DNA of 64,000 nucleotides. Origin: Peptoniphilus equinus (GTDB lineage: Bacteria; Bacillota; Clostridia; Tissierellales; Peptoniphilaceae). The notes below the pieces were generated by a model that was not told the origin of the DNA, did no database searches, and saw only the letters and a program-made list of their open reading frames with translations. Every line of letters starts with the position of its first letter. Position 1 is the first letter of the stretch. This document shows positions 1 to 8,751 of this stretch, in pieces. The stretch is taken from positions 372,001-436,000 of the forward strand of contig NZ_CP115667.1 in NCBI RefSeq assembly GCF_027921445.1, written 5' to 3'. The translations under genes and the position numbers were made by a program.

Positions 1-67
1 TGAGATTAAATTTAAACTATTTGATCCAACGCCTAATCGAGCCATAATATAATCTATTTAAAAAAAA

Positions 68-124
68 TTAAGATGAAACTGCTAAGTAAACAATTTTTAC
101 TAAATTTTTGGGTGAAAAATCCAT
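68..124 (-). other. Short reverse ORF with strong SD, possible truncated gene start
   Basis: On the minus strand an AGAGGAGG Shine-Dalgarno sequence (about 130-137) stands 8 bases before an ATG at 124, which opens an 18-codon frame ending in TAA at 68-70. Such a good SD before so short a frame suggests the 5' end of a gene that has since been broken, or a very small peptide gene. The surrounding DNA is AT-rich like the IS remnant next to it. I do not recognise the peptide. Confidence 0.25.
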
Positions 125-317
125 TTTAATAGCCTCCTCTTATTAAATCACCATAATTTTATCATAGTAATTCAAATTATTACGTAGAGTCCTAAAATAT
201 TTCATAAGATAAACCTACCTAAGTATATCAGTAACATTGGTTTTTGTTAGGTTGTAAAATGCGATACTTTTGATAAGTAAAAACTCATACTAACTTCGTG
301 TAAATAGTAATAAATAG

Positions 318-678
318 AAATCACACACTGAAGTCAATATAAGTCAGAGATATCCTACGCTAAACGATAGAAATAAGATAGAGGTATTAAGTTATAAAGG
401 CTATTCTTCTAGAGGAATAGCGAAAATTTTAAATTTTCATCACTTTACAATTGTTACAGAACTTCAGAGATGCAAAAGAACTTACAAAGCTATAGAAGCA
501 GATAAAGACACTAGATATGAACCATCATTTAGGGGAAGAAAGACTAAATCTACTGATGCGATAAAGAATAAAATACATGATAAGCTTAAACTCCAAATGG
601 TCGTCGGAACAAATTGATTTTACTCTTTTAGAAGATATGGGAGAAACTCGTAGTTGCCAACCTATTCAATCCCATTGA
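318..678 (+). pseudogene. IS30-family transposase remnant (frameshifted, N-terminal part)
   Basis: Translating from 318 gives a stop-free stretch with an IS30-type N-terminal helix-turn-helix: a 'TLNDRNKIE' segment, then 'GYSSRGIAKIL' and 'HHFTI', then 'RYEPSFRGRK'. It stops near 612. Near 595 the homology moves to the +1 frame, where 'KWSSEQIDFTLL' matches the W-S-P-E-Q-I motif that follows the HTH in IS30 transposases. That frame ends with TGA at 676-678. No start codon, no DDE catalytic domain and no terminal inverted repeats are evident, so this is a dead fragment. The base composition is clearly more AT-rich than the core genes downstream. Confidence 0.7.
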
Positions 679-778
679 GAAGATCGGGAACTGTTCAAAA
701 ATTACAAATCAATGACAAATTGATATCAATATGGAAAAAACTGCCGCAACATGATACACTACACTCTCGAGGTGAAAC

Positions 779-1690
779 ATGAAAAAGAAATTATTTGGAA
801 TTTTGGCTCTATGTCTGTCCCTCACCGGCTCGGTGTATGGTGCGTCGATCAAAACGCCGGCTCACTTGACCGTTACCACGGCAGAGGACAGCTATGTGCT
901 CAAATTCGACAATACAGAGCGATCGTTTAAAAATGTGACACAAGCCGCTTTTGAAGTGGATGTCATGAGTAATTGCAGTTTGTGGTCTTCCGGCCGGGGC
1001 AAAGTCTTGACCAAGCCTTATGACACTGCAGAGACTATAAGTATTACGATACCGCAAGATGAATTAAAAGGCTTTGCAGATGACGAAGCTACCGGCTACA
1101 AGTTTCGAGTTCGCTATGACTTTTCGGGGCAGGAGAGTGCATTCTCATCGGAAGTGAGCATCGGCAGTTTTCCGTCCTTTAAAAATGCCAGTCCGTGGGC
1201 GCGGGAAGCCCTTTATGTGGCTCAGGATCTGCATATCATTCCTCAAACGGCACTGAATGATATGACCCGAAGCGTGACCCGTGAAGAGTTGGCGGAGATG
1301 TTGGTTAAAACGGCAGAGATTGCCGGTTTGGGAAGAGCTCACGGTCATGATAGCCTCTATACTGATGCGGCGACGGACTATCCGTCTCAAGCTCAGGCTC
1401 TTGGGATTATGACTGGTTACGGACCGCAATACTTTGCTGCTGCGTCACCGTTAACCAGAGAAGATATGGCTGTGAGTACGGCACGTCTTTTAGGTGACAA
1501 ACTTCAGGGTTCGGCTGTAGTCGGCGATAGTAATCTTGCCAGTCCCTATGCGAAAGATGCCATCGGCAAAGTGGTCAGCGCAGGTTTGATGAGCGAAAGC
1601 GGCAGCGTCTTTAATCCGAAAGGCACTGTCAGCGTGCAGGAAGCTCTTCTGGTGATGGTGCGTCTCTATGACGGCTATCAAATAAAATAA
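779..1690 (+). CDS. Secreted SLH-domain protein
   Basis: 303 residues. The N-terminus is a classic signal peptide: basic MKKK, a hydrophobic core to about residue 18, and a cleavage-like VYGA site. Residues about 25-130 form an unrecognised, possibly fibronectin-like beta-rich domain. From about residue 131 to the end there are three S-layer-homology-like repeats, each with an aromatic start, an A/L-rich helix and a 'TREE/TRED' type turn. SLH domains bind pyruvylated secondary cell-wall polymer, so the protein is probably a wall-anchored surface protein. The start follows GAGGTG with four bases of spacing. It is monocistronic and ends at a strong bidirectional terminator. The specific role of the N-terminal domain is unknown. 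Confidence 0.8.
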   Translation: MKKKLFGILALCLSLTGSVYGASIKTPAHLTVTTAEDSYVLKFDNTERSFKNVTQAAFEVDVMSNCSLWSSGRGKVLTKPYDTAETISITIPQDELKGFADDEATGYKFRVRYDFSGQESAFSSEVSIGSFPSFKNASPWAREALYVAQDLHIIPQTALNDMTRSVTREELAEMLVKTAEIAGLGRAHGHDSLYTDAATDYPSQAQALGIMTGYGPQYFAAASPLTREDMAVSTARLLGDKLQGSAVVGDSNLASPYAKDAIGKVVSAGLMSESGSVFNPKGTVSVQEALLVMVRLYDGYQIK

Positions 1691-1701
1691 TATCCCATAA
1701 T

Positions 1702-1734
1702 AAAACCCGGCTTAATTATACGAAGCCGGGTTTT
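1702..1734. terminator. Bidirectional intrinsic terminator
   Basis: A perfect 12-bp stem (AAAACCCGGCTT at 1702-1713 with its complement at 1723-1734) ends in T-runs on both strands. It lies between the convergent SLH gene and the minus-strand membrane-protein gene and can serve both. Confidence 0.9.
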
Positions 1735-1737
1735 GTG

Positions 1738-2208
1738 TTAACCTTTCATCAGTTGTCGTTCCTTGACGCCGTCATAAATTTTAATCGATTTGTTTTGGCG
1801 TTTTGCCATCTGAACGATGGGATCGCGATAGGCCTTCGGAAACGATAACTTTTTTGTGCGAACATCTTTGGTAAAGTAGAGCAACACCTTGTCGCCGTTT
1901 TTCGGATCGGGTTCATAGGTCAGTGCATCGATGACATCCCAAGGCCACAATTCGTAGCTGGTGGTGATGTACATCTCATGGAAAATCTCCAAACCCCGTT
2001 CCGTCACCGCTACGATTTTTTTCATCAGTAGGGCCAGGACAAAGAGAATGCCGAAGATGCTTGTAAAGCGATAGGGTGTAAACAGACCTGCGGCAATGAG
2101 TACCACAGCCATCATCCAACCGCCTCGCACACTCCATTCACTATGTTCTGTCTTGCCGGAGCTCAAATATTTGGCTCCGTTTACGTTGGTCCAAGGTAAG
2201 TTACTCAT
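1738..2208 (-). CDS. Small membrane protein with PH-like C-terminal domain, unknown function
   Basis: 156 residues. Two adjacent hydrophobic segments lie at about residues 30-45 and 50-64. They are followed by a soluble region of alternating strands (ITTSYELWPWDVIDALTYEP and on to the end) resembling the bacterial PH-like fold found in many small YdbT/YyaB-like membrane proteins. Its start lies 6 bases after the stop of the NhaC antiporter gene on the same strand, so the two are probably cotranscribed. There is no clear SD, which is compatible with translational coupling. It has no catalytic motif. A role with the antiporter is inferred from position only. Confidence 0.6.
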   Translation of the reverse strand: MSNLPWTNVNGAKYLSSGKTEHSEWSVRGGWMMAVVLIAAGLFTPYRFTSIFGILFVLALLMKKIVAVTERGLEIFHEMYITTSYELWPWDVIDALTYEPDPKNGDKVLLYFTKDVRTKKLSFPKAYRDPIVQMAKRQNKSIKIYDGVKERQLMKG

Positions 2209-2214
2209 GCTACA

Positions 2215-3747
2215 TTATTTGCTAAGTTGAGGAATCTTACCGGCTGCACGACCTTCTTCAAGTGCTTTCATAGCGATGCGGTGAGCTTCTTCAGGTGCTT
2301 CGGCAGCTTTTTTCATAACAGTCTTGCCGAAGATGTTAGTGTAAGAACCGTCAGCCCAGAAGATGTTGCGACCCATAAATGCCATAGCTGCTGCAAAGAT
2401 TGGGTTGAGCAGGTTGACAAAGGCAAATGGGAAGTATGCGAACGGACTGATGCCGAGGGTATTCATTTGATAAGCACCGCAGGCGGTCCATGGGAACATT
2501 ACAGCCCAAAGGGTACCGGCGTCTTCAAGGGTTCTGGAGAGCATATTACGTGCTAAACCGAGTTCGTCGTATTTATCAGCGTAAAGTGGAGCAGGTACAC
2601 CAATACCGAGGAATTGGTCACACATTGCAGCATCGCAGAAAATGGAAGTCAGCATTGTTGTAGCAACTAAGCTGCCGACAGAGTTGATGCGGTTTTTGAT
2701 GCCGCCGAAGAGACGATCGACAGAACCGCAGCGTTCCAGAGCACCACCGAAAGAAACGGCGAGGAGAATAAGGTTGATAGTCCACATTTGGTGATCCATA
2801 CCACCTTTAGCCAGAGCTTCGTCGACAAAAGCATTGCCGGTTTGAAGTTCAGGACCGTAGTGAAGGATATTAAACATATCGCCAAGTGTGTAGCCTTTGT
2901 TTTGGAAAATCAGAGCGAATACGACACCGGTAAGTACGGAGATCATAACGCCTGGCAGACCAGGCACACGCATAACGCAAACGATGATGATAACCAAAAT
3001 TGGGAGAAGTACCAACGGTGTTAAGTTAAAGTTTGCTGCAAGAGATTCTTGGATGCCGGCAGCAATGGTAGGATCGTAGTTGGATACATTGATATTCATA
3101 CCGAGGATGGCATAAAGAATAAGCGCGATAATAAATACCGGGCCGGTGGTGGAAACCATGGCGGTAACGTGGTCAAAAAGACCGGTTCCGGAAACGGCTG
3201 CAGCAAGGTTGGTGGTATCGGAAAGAGGAGAGAATTTATCACCGACATAAGCACCGGAGATAACCATACCTGCTGTGAGTGCAGGGCTGATACCGAGGCC
3301 GGCACCGATAGTCATAAATGCGATACCGATAGTTGCGGTAGCTGTCCAGGAGGAGCCGCAGGCAAGTCCGACGATACCGACGAGGATGGCACCTACAGGT
3401 AAAAACAGTTGTGGAGTAAGTAAGTTAAGTCCGTAATAAATAAGAGCCGGAATGGTGCCAGAAATCATGAAACTGGAGACCAAAAGACCTACAGTAAGTA
3501 AGATGAGAATCGCTTCCATTGAAGCATTCAGACGATCGAGCATACCGGCGAGCATATCGGAGAAGGTATGACCGCAAAGGCGACCGATGAGACAGGCAAC
3601 CGTGATACCGATAATCAGCGGCATGTGAGCACCGTCATATCCGGAGTCGCCGCCAAATACGTAGAGCATGAGTGCAACCATGACGAGGATAGGAATAAGG
3701 GCCTCAATCACGTTAGGCAGTCTAACAGTTTTGTGAGTTTCATTCAT
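2215..3747 (-). CDS. nhaC: NhaC-family Na+/H+ antiporter
   Basis: About 510 residues with 10-12 hydrophobic segments. The features are typical of the NhaC/ion-transporter superfamily: 'GLACGSSWTATATIGIAFM', 'ISGAYVGDKFSPLSDTTNLAAA' and 'EDAGTLWAVMFPWTACGAYQ'. It should exchange cytoplasmic Na+ (or, in some relatives, carboxylates such as malate/lactate) against protons at the plasma membrane. Two ATGs are possible, at 3759 and 3747. The SD AGAAAGGA abuts the first directly but lies 11 bases before the second, so 3747 is chosen. Codon use is strongly biased, which suggests high expression. Substrate specificity cannot be read from the sequence. Confidence 0.88.
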   Translation of the reverse strand: MNETHKTVRLPNVIEALIPILVMVALMLYVFGGDSGYDGAHMPLIIGITVACLIGRLCGHTFSDMLAGMLDRLNASMEAILILLTVGLLVSSFMISGTIPALIYYGLNLLTPQLFLPVGAILVGIVGLACGSSWTATATIGIAFMTIGAGLGISPALTAGMVISGAYVGDKFSPLSDTTNLAAAVSGTGLFDHVTAMVSTTGPVFIIALILYAILGMNINVSNYDPTIAAGIQESLAANFNLTPLVLLPILVIIIVCVMRVPGLPGVMISVLTGVVFALIFQNKGYTLGDMFNILHYGPELQTGNAFVDEALAKGGMDHQMWTINLILLAVSFGGALERCGSVDRLFGGIKNRINSVGSLVATTMLTSIFCDAAMCDQFLGIGVPAPLYADKYDELGLARNMLSRTLEDAGTLWAVMFPWTACGAYQMNTLGISPFAYFPFAFVNLLNPIFAAAMAFMGRNIFWADGSYTNIFGKTVMKKAAEAPEEAHRIAMKALEEGRAAGKIPQLSK

Positions 3748-3759
3748 AGTGAAATTCAT

Positions 3760-4128
3760 CCTTTCTTTTTAATTTTCGGGACAGAGAGCACATAACTCAG
3801 GTGAAGTTGTAAAGTATGAACACGTTTTCATCTGTACTCCGAATTTCTATGGGGTAAGTTTATACCTTCTCAGCCTAATTTCAGTCTATTTATTACTGTA
3901 GAAAAAAGATTTAATACGGTTCAAAAATGAGGAAAAAGATTCCATACTGTCATCTTTTGACCCGGACGGAAAAGCTGGAAGGCTGAAGCGGTGGGAAAAG
4001 GCTAAAAGCCGTTGCTTTAGAGCTGGAAAATAGCAAATAAATCTTAAAGTTGACAAAAACGTCTGTTATTCGTCTAAAGCGGACTCGTTCTCTGAGCAGT
4101 AGGAAAAATAAGAGGATTGATGGAAGTC
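3760..4128. other. Intergenic region upstream of nhaC
   Basis: About 370 bases between the nhaC start and the terminator of the CNNM gene, both on the minus strand. It should hold the nhaC promoter. A weak minus-strand candidate is TTGAAC (complement of 3919-3924) with TACAGT 18 bases on. A plus-strand TTGACA near 4049 has no good -10 partner. No ORF with an SD and no structured RNA is recognised. Confidence 0.4.
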
Positions 4129-4153
4129 AAAAAAAGAAAGCCCGAAGGCTTTC
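4129..4153 (-). terminator. Intrinsic terminator of the CNNM/CorC gene
   Basis: On the minus strand GAAAGCC, a TTCG-type loop and GGCTTTC are followed by seven T (4129-4135 on the plus strand as A). It lies about 30 bases past the stop of the minus-strand gene. Confidence 0.88.
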
Positions 4154-4183
4154 GTGACAGGTTATCATAGTGGCGAGGTCGCA

Positions 4184-5428
4184 TCAGCTGTTAAATTTCA
4201 GTAACACACGTTCGATGCGGTTCTTGGTGCTTTTGTGAATGACGAACTTCAGAGAGCCTTCCTCAATCACTTCACCCTGTGTCGGGAAGCGGTCCAGCTT
4301 TTCAATGAGAAATCCGGCGATGGAGTCGGTTTCGTCGCTGTGGAGCTCAAGGTCGAGACGGCGGTTGATGTCGGAGAGGTTCATGGCTCCGTCGATGAGG
4401 TACTCTTTAGGGCCCACTTTGCGAAACTCTTCATCTTCAGTGGTGTCGAATTCATCGGAGATGGCACCGACGATGCGTTCGATCAAGTCTTCAATGGTAA
4501 TCATGCCTTCCGTACCGCCGTACTCATCGGTAATAATGGCGACGGAAACGCGTTTACTGCGCATCTCGTTAAAGAGCGGCGCGATGTTTTTGAATTCGTA
4601 AGTGAAAAACGGTGGACGTAAAATATCCAAATGGTCTTTCAGGACAAAAGATGAATTGAATTTTAAGATGTCTTTGACGTGCAAGATGCCGTAGATGGTA
4701 TCCAGATCCTCATCGTATACCGGCATGCGTGAGAAAGATTCCTCTTGAACCAGACGCACAATCTCATCGTAGGTCATATCCACATCCACCCCGACAATGT
4801 CCGTGCGCGGTGTCATAATATCTTTAACTAAGGTGCCGCGAAAATCCATGACGTTTTCGATGATTCGGGATTCGCTTTTATCTAAAATGCCTTCTTCGTA
4901 GCCAAGACTCAAGGCATCAAAAATCTCGTCTTCTGTGATGCGGGGTTCTTCGAAATTTTTGTCCCCGCCTGCAAGGCGTATGAGACCTTCCGCCAGCGCA
5001 TGGTTCATGGCTCGAAGCGGTGTGGTAACGGTGACTATAGCTTTGAGGGTCTTTCCGTGGGCAGCCACGATTTTTTTATAGTTTTGTGTTCCCATAGCTT
5101 TCGGCCACGATTCCCCTACGACAATAATGATGATGGGATAGAGGATTAGAGTGGCAAAAAAACCTGCCCACCGAAAGCGCAAGTAAAAGAAGAGTGCAAG
5201 ACACGTCGAGGTACAGATGTTGGCGAGGAAGTCCAATATGCGAAGGGCGCTGTAAGTGGACACTTCACCGCTCAGACTTCTGATAATATCGATGTTGGGC
5301 AATCCTTCGTTTTCCAAGTCTTTGATTTTGAATGTCGTCAAGGTTTGAAAAGCGCCCTCAATAAGAGAGCATAAATAGGAAAAAAATAAAAAGATCAGGG
5401 CGAAAATTAAAAAAATATAGTGAATCAT
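4184..5428 (-). CDS. CNNM/CorC-type transporter-associated CBS protein (hemolysin C family)
   Basis: 414 residues. An N-terminal DUF21/CNNM membrane domain (about residues 1-165, with hydrophobic stretches at the N-terminus and around 70-105) is followed by a CBS pair ('VKDIMTPRTDIVGVD' and 'RVSVAIITDEYGGTEGMITIEDLIERIVGAISDEFD') and a C-terminal CorC/HlyC domain. Family members influence Mg2+ or other divalent-cation efflux; a haemolysin role is historical. The start at 5428 (MIHYIF) follows GAGGTG. An in-frame start at 5443 is rejected because it would lie upstream of the likely transcription start. The gene is transcribed alone, divergent from suf. Confidence 0.85.
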   Translation of the reverse strand: MIHYIFLIFALIFLFFSYLCSLIEGAFQTLTTFKIKDLENEGLPNIDIIRSLSGEVSTYSALRILDFLANICTSTCLALFFYLRFRWAGFFATLILYPIIIIVVGESWPKAMGTQNYKKIVAAHGKTLKAIVTVTTPLRAMNHALAEGLIRLAGGDKNFEEPRITEDEIFDALSLGYEEGILDKSESRIIENVMDFRGTLVKDIMTPRTDIVGVDVDMTYDEIVRLVQEESFSRMPVYDEDLDTIYGILHVKDILKFNSSFVLKDHLDILRPPFFTYEFKNIAPLFNEMRSKRVSVAIITDEYGGTEGMITIEDLIERIVGAISDEFDTTEDEEFRKVGPKEYLIDGAMNLSDINRRLDLELHSDETDSIAGFLIEKLDRFPTQGEVIEEGSLKFVIHKSTKNRIERVLLKFNS

Positions 5429-5444
5429 AGAACACCTCACCATG

Positions 5445-5473
5445 ATTATACGTCCATCATTGGGGCATGTAAA
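5445..5473 (-). promoter_or_regulatory. Sigma-A promoter of the CNNM/CorC gene
   Basis: On the minus strand TTTACA (complement of 5468-5473), a 17-base spacer and TATAAT (complement of 5445-5450). The predicted transcript would begin near 5438, only about 10 bases before the ATG, so the leader is extremely short and begins at or within the SD. Confidence 0.75.
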
Positions 5474-5543
5474 GCTCAGCCCCTGAAGTTTGTGGTGCGT
5501 CGAGCTTTTACCTAGTGATTTACTATGAAATTACAGATGAGTG

Positions 5544-5552
5544 TGTTATAAT
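5544..5552 (+). promoter_or_regulatory. Extended -10 promoter of the suf operon
   Basis: TGT-TATAAT is an extended -10 box about 52 bases before the sufC ATG. The hexamer 17 bases upstream (TATGAA) is a poor -35, which fits an activator- or repressor-controlled promoter. The Rrf2 regulator encoded in the operon is the obvious candidate to bind here (inference). Confidence 0.65.
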
Positions 5553-5604
5553 GAGCGGTGTAAAAATCGTAGTGGTTTGCTATGAATTAATTAGAGGAGG
5601 CATT

Positions 5605-6354
5605 ATGAAGCGGGAATTGTTAAGAATTGAGAGTTTATCTGCCGGTGTGGAAGATAAGACCATTCTTAAAAATATAAATTTGACAATTAATTATGGTGAG
5701 GTCCATGTGATTATGGGACCTAACGGGTCCGGGAAATCCACCCTCGCCAACGTCTTGATGAACAATCCGGAGTATGACGTGACCGAGGGACACATCTTTT
5801 TAGATGGGGAGGACATCACGAATCTTTCAACGGACAAAAGGGCACGAAAAGGTATGTTTATGTCCTTCCAGACCCCGATGGAAGTGAGTGGCATTACGGT
5901 GGAAAACTTTATTCGCACTGCCAAGTCCACCATTGAAGATAAGAACATTTCGATTTTGAAGTTTAAAAAGGAACTGAAGAAGGAAATGGATCGATTGGAT
6001 TTTGATGAATCCTATGCCGGCCGTTATTTAAATCAAGGCTTCTCCGGCGGCGAGATGAAGAAGAATGAAATTTTACAAATGTTGGTACTCAATCCGAAGC
6101 TGGCCATTTTAGATGAGACGGACTCCGGTCTGGATGTCGATGCCACGAGGGTGGTCTCTGAAGGTATTGGCCGCTATAAATCTGATGACAATGCTGTTGT
6201 CATTATCACCCACCACAAAGAGCTTATTCGCAGCGTTGTACCGGATTTTGTCCATGTCATTATCGATGGCGAGTTTGTCAAAGAAGGCGACGCAAGTCTT
6301 GTTGATGCTATCGAAACCAAAGGATTTAACTGGATTCGAGAAGAGGTGAAATAA
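5605..6354 (+). CDS. sufC: Fe-S cluster assembly ATPase SufC
   Basis: 249 residues, the usual SufC length. It has the ABC signatures: Walker A 'GPNGSGKST', an 'FSGGEMKKNEI' signature, Walker B 'LAILDETDSGLD' and the H-loop 'IITHH'. SufC binds SufB and SufD in the cytosol and drives conformational change of the scaffold during cluster assembly. The ATG at 5605 follows AGAGGAGG; in-frame starts further upstream lie in the promoter/leader. It is the first gene of a compact operon sufC-sufB-sufD-sufS-sufU-rrf2-iscS, and its last base overlaps the sufB ATG. Confidence 0.96.
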   Translation: MKRELLRIESLSAGVEDKTILKNINLTINYGEVHVIMGPNGSGKSTLANVLMNNPEYDVTEGHIFLDGEDITNLSTDKRARKGMFMSFQTPMEVSGITVENFIRTAKSTIEDKNISILKFKKELKKEMDRLDFDESYAGRYLNQGFSGGEMKKNEILQMLVLNPKLAILDETDSGLDVDATRVVSEGIGRYKSDDNAVVIITHHKELIRSVVPDFVHVIIDGEFVKEGDASLVDAIETKGFNWIREEVK

Positions 6355-7763
6355 TGGCAAAGCAACGCACTCACGTTGAGGAAATGGATCGGGGCATCTA
6401 TGACCTTAAGAACGCGGTGAAGTATCGTTCCAAGACGGAAAAAGGACTTTCGGAAAGTATTATTCGACAAATCTCCGAAGAAAAAGGCGAGCCGGAGTGG
6501 ATGCTTGAGCTTCGTTTAAAAGCGCTGGAGATCTTCAACAAAAAAGACAATCCTTCTTGGGGTCCAGATCTCAGTGAAGTGGATATTGAAAAAGTCACCA
6601 CTTACATTCGTCCCGATGCCGAGTTGACTGACGACTGGAAGAATGTTCCCGAGGATATTCGAAGCACCTTTGATGCGCTGGGAATTCCCGAAGCGGAAAA
6701 AGAATTTATGCTCTCCGGAGTCGGCGCTCAGTACGATTCGGAAGTCGTCTATCACAACATTCAAAGGTACCTTCTGGATCAGGGGGTGGTCTACACCGAC
6801 TTTGAAACCGGACTTCGGGAGTATCCTGAGGTTGTGAAAAAATATTTCCAAAAGTGTATCACGCCGAACCTGCATAAGTATGCCGCACTCCACTATGCGG
6901 TGTGGAGCGGCGGGTCTTTTGTCTACGTGCCGGAAGGGGTGAAAGTGGACGTGCCGCTCCAGTCCTATTTTCGACTCAACGCGCCGGGGGCGGGACAGTT
7001 TGAACACACGCTTATTATTATTGAAGACAATGCTTACTGCCATTTTATTGAGGGCTGTTCAGCGCCGAAGTATAACGTGTTGAATCTTCACGCCGGAGCG
7101 GTGGAGCTCTTTGTGGGTAAAAATGCCACCCTTCGCTATTCCACCATTGAAAACTGGTCCCGAAATATGTACAACTTAAATACCAAGCGGGCCATTGTGG
7201 ATGAGCGAGGCAAGATTGAATGGGTATCCGGGTCATTCGGCTCCAAAGTGTCCATGCTCTACCCTACGTCGGTGCTCAAAGGGGAATATGCCAACAGCGA
7301 GTATACCGGCATCTCTTTTGCTGGCGCGGGACAGTACATCGACACCGGTGCTCAGGCTATTCATACGGCATCTCACACCACCTCCACTGTCAATTCCAAG
7401 TCCATTTCAAAGAGCGGCGGTATTGCCGTCTATCGGGGACTGGTGAGTGTGGCACCTCAGGCTAAGCATGTGAAGAGTGCCGTCTCCTGCGAGTCATTGA
7501 TGTTGGATGCTGAGTCGCGATCCGATACCATTCCTGTGATTGACATTCACAACCGGGATGTGGATTTGGGGCACGAGGCGAAGATCGGCCGCATTTCCGA
7601 CGAAGTTATCTTCTATTTAATGAGCCGAGGTATTTCGGAAAATGAAGCGAAGGCCATGGTCGTTCGAGGTTTTGCCGAGCCGATTGCCAAAGAACTGCCG
7701 ATGGAATACGCTGTGGAAATGAACAACTTAATCAGCTTGGAGCTGGAAGGAAGTATTGGATAG
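6354..7763 (+). CDS. sufB: Fe-S cluster scaffold protein SufB
   Basis: 469 residues, the normal SufB length. The SufB core beta-helix is clear, with conserved 'LHYAVWSGGSFVYVPEGVKVDVPLQSYFR', 'HFIEGCSAP', 'TIENWS' and the C-terminal 'GRISDEVIFYLMSRGISE'. SufB is the subunit on which the nascent cluster is built, together with SufC and SufD. The ATG overlaps the sufC stop, implying translational coupling. Confidence 0.97.
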   Translation: MAKQRTHVEEMDRGIYDLKNAVKYRSKTEKGLSESIIRQISEEKGEPEWMLELRLKALEIFNKKDNPSWGPDLSEVDIEKVTTYIRPDAELTDDWKNVPEDIRSTFDALGIPEAEKEFMLSGVGAQYDSEVVYHNIQRYLLDQGVVYTDFETGLREYPEVVKKYFQKCITPNLHKYAALHYAVWSGGSFVYVPEGVKVDVPLQSYFRLNAPGAGQFEHTLIIIEDNAYCHFIEGCSAPKYNVLNLHAGAVELFVGKNATLRYSTIENWSRNMYNLNTKRAIVDERGKIEWVSGSFGSKVSMLYPTSVLKGEYANSEYTGISFAGAGQYIDTGAQAIHTASHTTSTVNSKSISKSGGIAVYRGLVSVAPQAKHVKSAVSCESLMLDAESRSDTIPVIDIHNRDVDLGHEAKIGRISDEVIFYLMSRGISENEAKAMVVRGFAEPIAKELPMEYAVEMNNLISLELEGSIG

Positions 7764-7770
7764 GAGCGCT

Positions 7771-8751
7771 ATGAAGGATTATGGAAATAAACTGTCTTTT
7801 CCCACCTTTGCATCGTCCAATGTGAACGGGATCACACTGGACGTGCCGGAACTGACAGAACACATAAAAGAAAGAATGCCGAGCCCTATCGGGTCCGGAT
7901 TCGGTTTTTCTGAGGTTGCGGTCAATCAAGCCGAGACTCAGTACAGCAGCTATACAAAAATTGAAGCCGGTACTCGTCTGGATCGAGACGGCGCACAAGG
8001 TGCAGAGCTCATAGACATCGTGGCAAAAGACGGCGAGTCTGTCAGTGTGATTCTCAACTATCGGGGCAAATCCGACTATCGCAACACCTTTGTGCGTGTC
8101 CACGTGGGCAAGGGAGCAACGCTCAATCTCTATGTGGTGCAATTGGAAGCGGACAGTACCGTCATCGAAAGCATTGGCGGAGAGGTGGAGGAATGCGGAC
8201 AGTTAAACATCTACCAATATGAAGTGGGTTCTGTGGATCTCTACGCCAACTTGAAGGTGGCGCTCCGAGGCGAAGCGGCACAGCTGAAGGTGGACAGCAT
8301 ATATTTCGGTTTTGGCGATCACAGTCTCAATATGCTCTATGATGTCCGTCACGAAGGGAAAGCAAGCGTCTCCGATGTGCAAATTCACGGTGCGCTAAAG
8401 GATCGGGCGTACAAAAATCTCAAGTCCACCTTGGACTTTATTGAAGGTTCCGCCGGTTCCAAAGGTTCGGAAGAAGAGTATGCCATTCTTTTGGATGACG
8501 CCGTGCGGTGTCTGTCCGTGCCGGTGTTGCTCACCCATGAGGATGACGTGGAAGGCAACCATGCCGCCAGTGCCGGGAAAATTGACGGCGAGCTGTTATT
8601 TTATCTGATGAGCCGCGGTTTGGACGAAGCTCAGGCACGGTCCCTCATCGTCCTCTCCAAATTTCAAAGCGCCATTGACGCTGTGGAAGATGAGGCGCTT
8701 CGCGATGAGTTGATGGCCACAGTACAAGGAATTGTGAGGATGTCATGTTAA
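7771..8751 (+). CDS. sufD: Fe-S cluster assembly protein SufD
   Basis: 326 residues. It is a SufD-type paralogue of SufB with the shared C-terminal part ('GELLFYLMSRGLDEAQARSLIV'). It is shorter than many SufD proteins because its N-terminal region is compact. It partners SufB and SufC in the SufBC2D complex. ATG 7771 is chosen because TAGGAG lies four bases before it; a TTG at 7756 is the alternative. It overlaps sufS by 7 bases. Confidence 0.93.
   Translation: MKDYGNKLSFPTFASSNVNGITLDVPELTEHIKERMPSPIGSGFGFSEVAVNQAETQYSSYTKIEAGTRLDRDGAQGAELIDIVAKDGESVSVILNYRGKSDYRNTFVRVHVGKGATLNLYVVQLEADSTVIESIGGEVEECGQLNIYQYEVGSVDLYANLKVALRGEAAQLKVDSIYFGFGDHSLNMLYDVRHEGKASVSDVQIHGALKDRAYKNLKSTLDFIEGSAGSKGSEEEYAILLDDAVRCLSVPVLLTHEDDVEGNHAASAGKIDGELLFYLMSRGLDEAQARSLIVLSKFQSAIDAVEDEALRDELMATVQGIVRMSC

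Larger units (their letters stand above)
1..778. other. AT-rich accessory segment without intact genes
   Basis: Apart from the transposase remnant and a short reverse ORF with an SD, nothing coding can be supported here. The composition contrasts with the more GC-rich genes that start at 779, so this looks like the edge of an acquired and decaying region. Confidence 0.6.

Noticed and set aside
4046..4080. Plus-strand promoter TTGACA near 4049
   Set aside because: No acceptable -10 at 16-18 bases and no plus-strand gene follows; it faces a convergent minus-strand gene.
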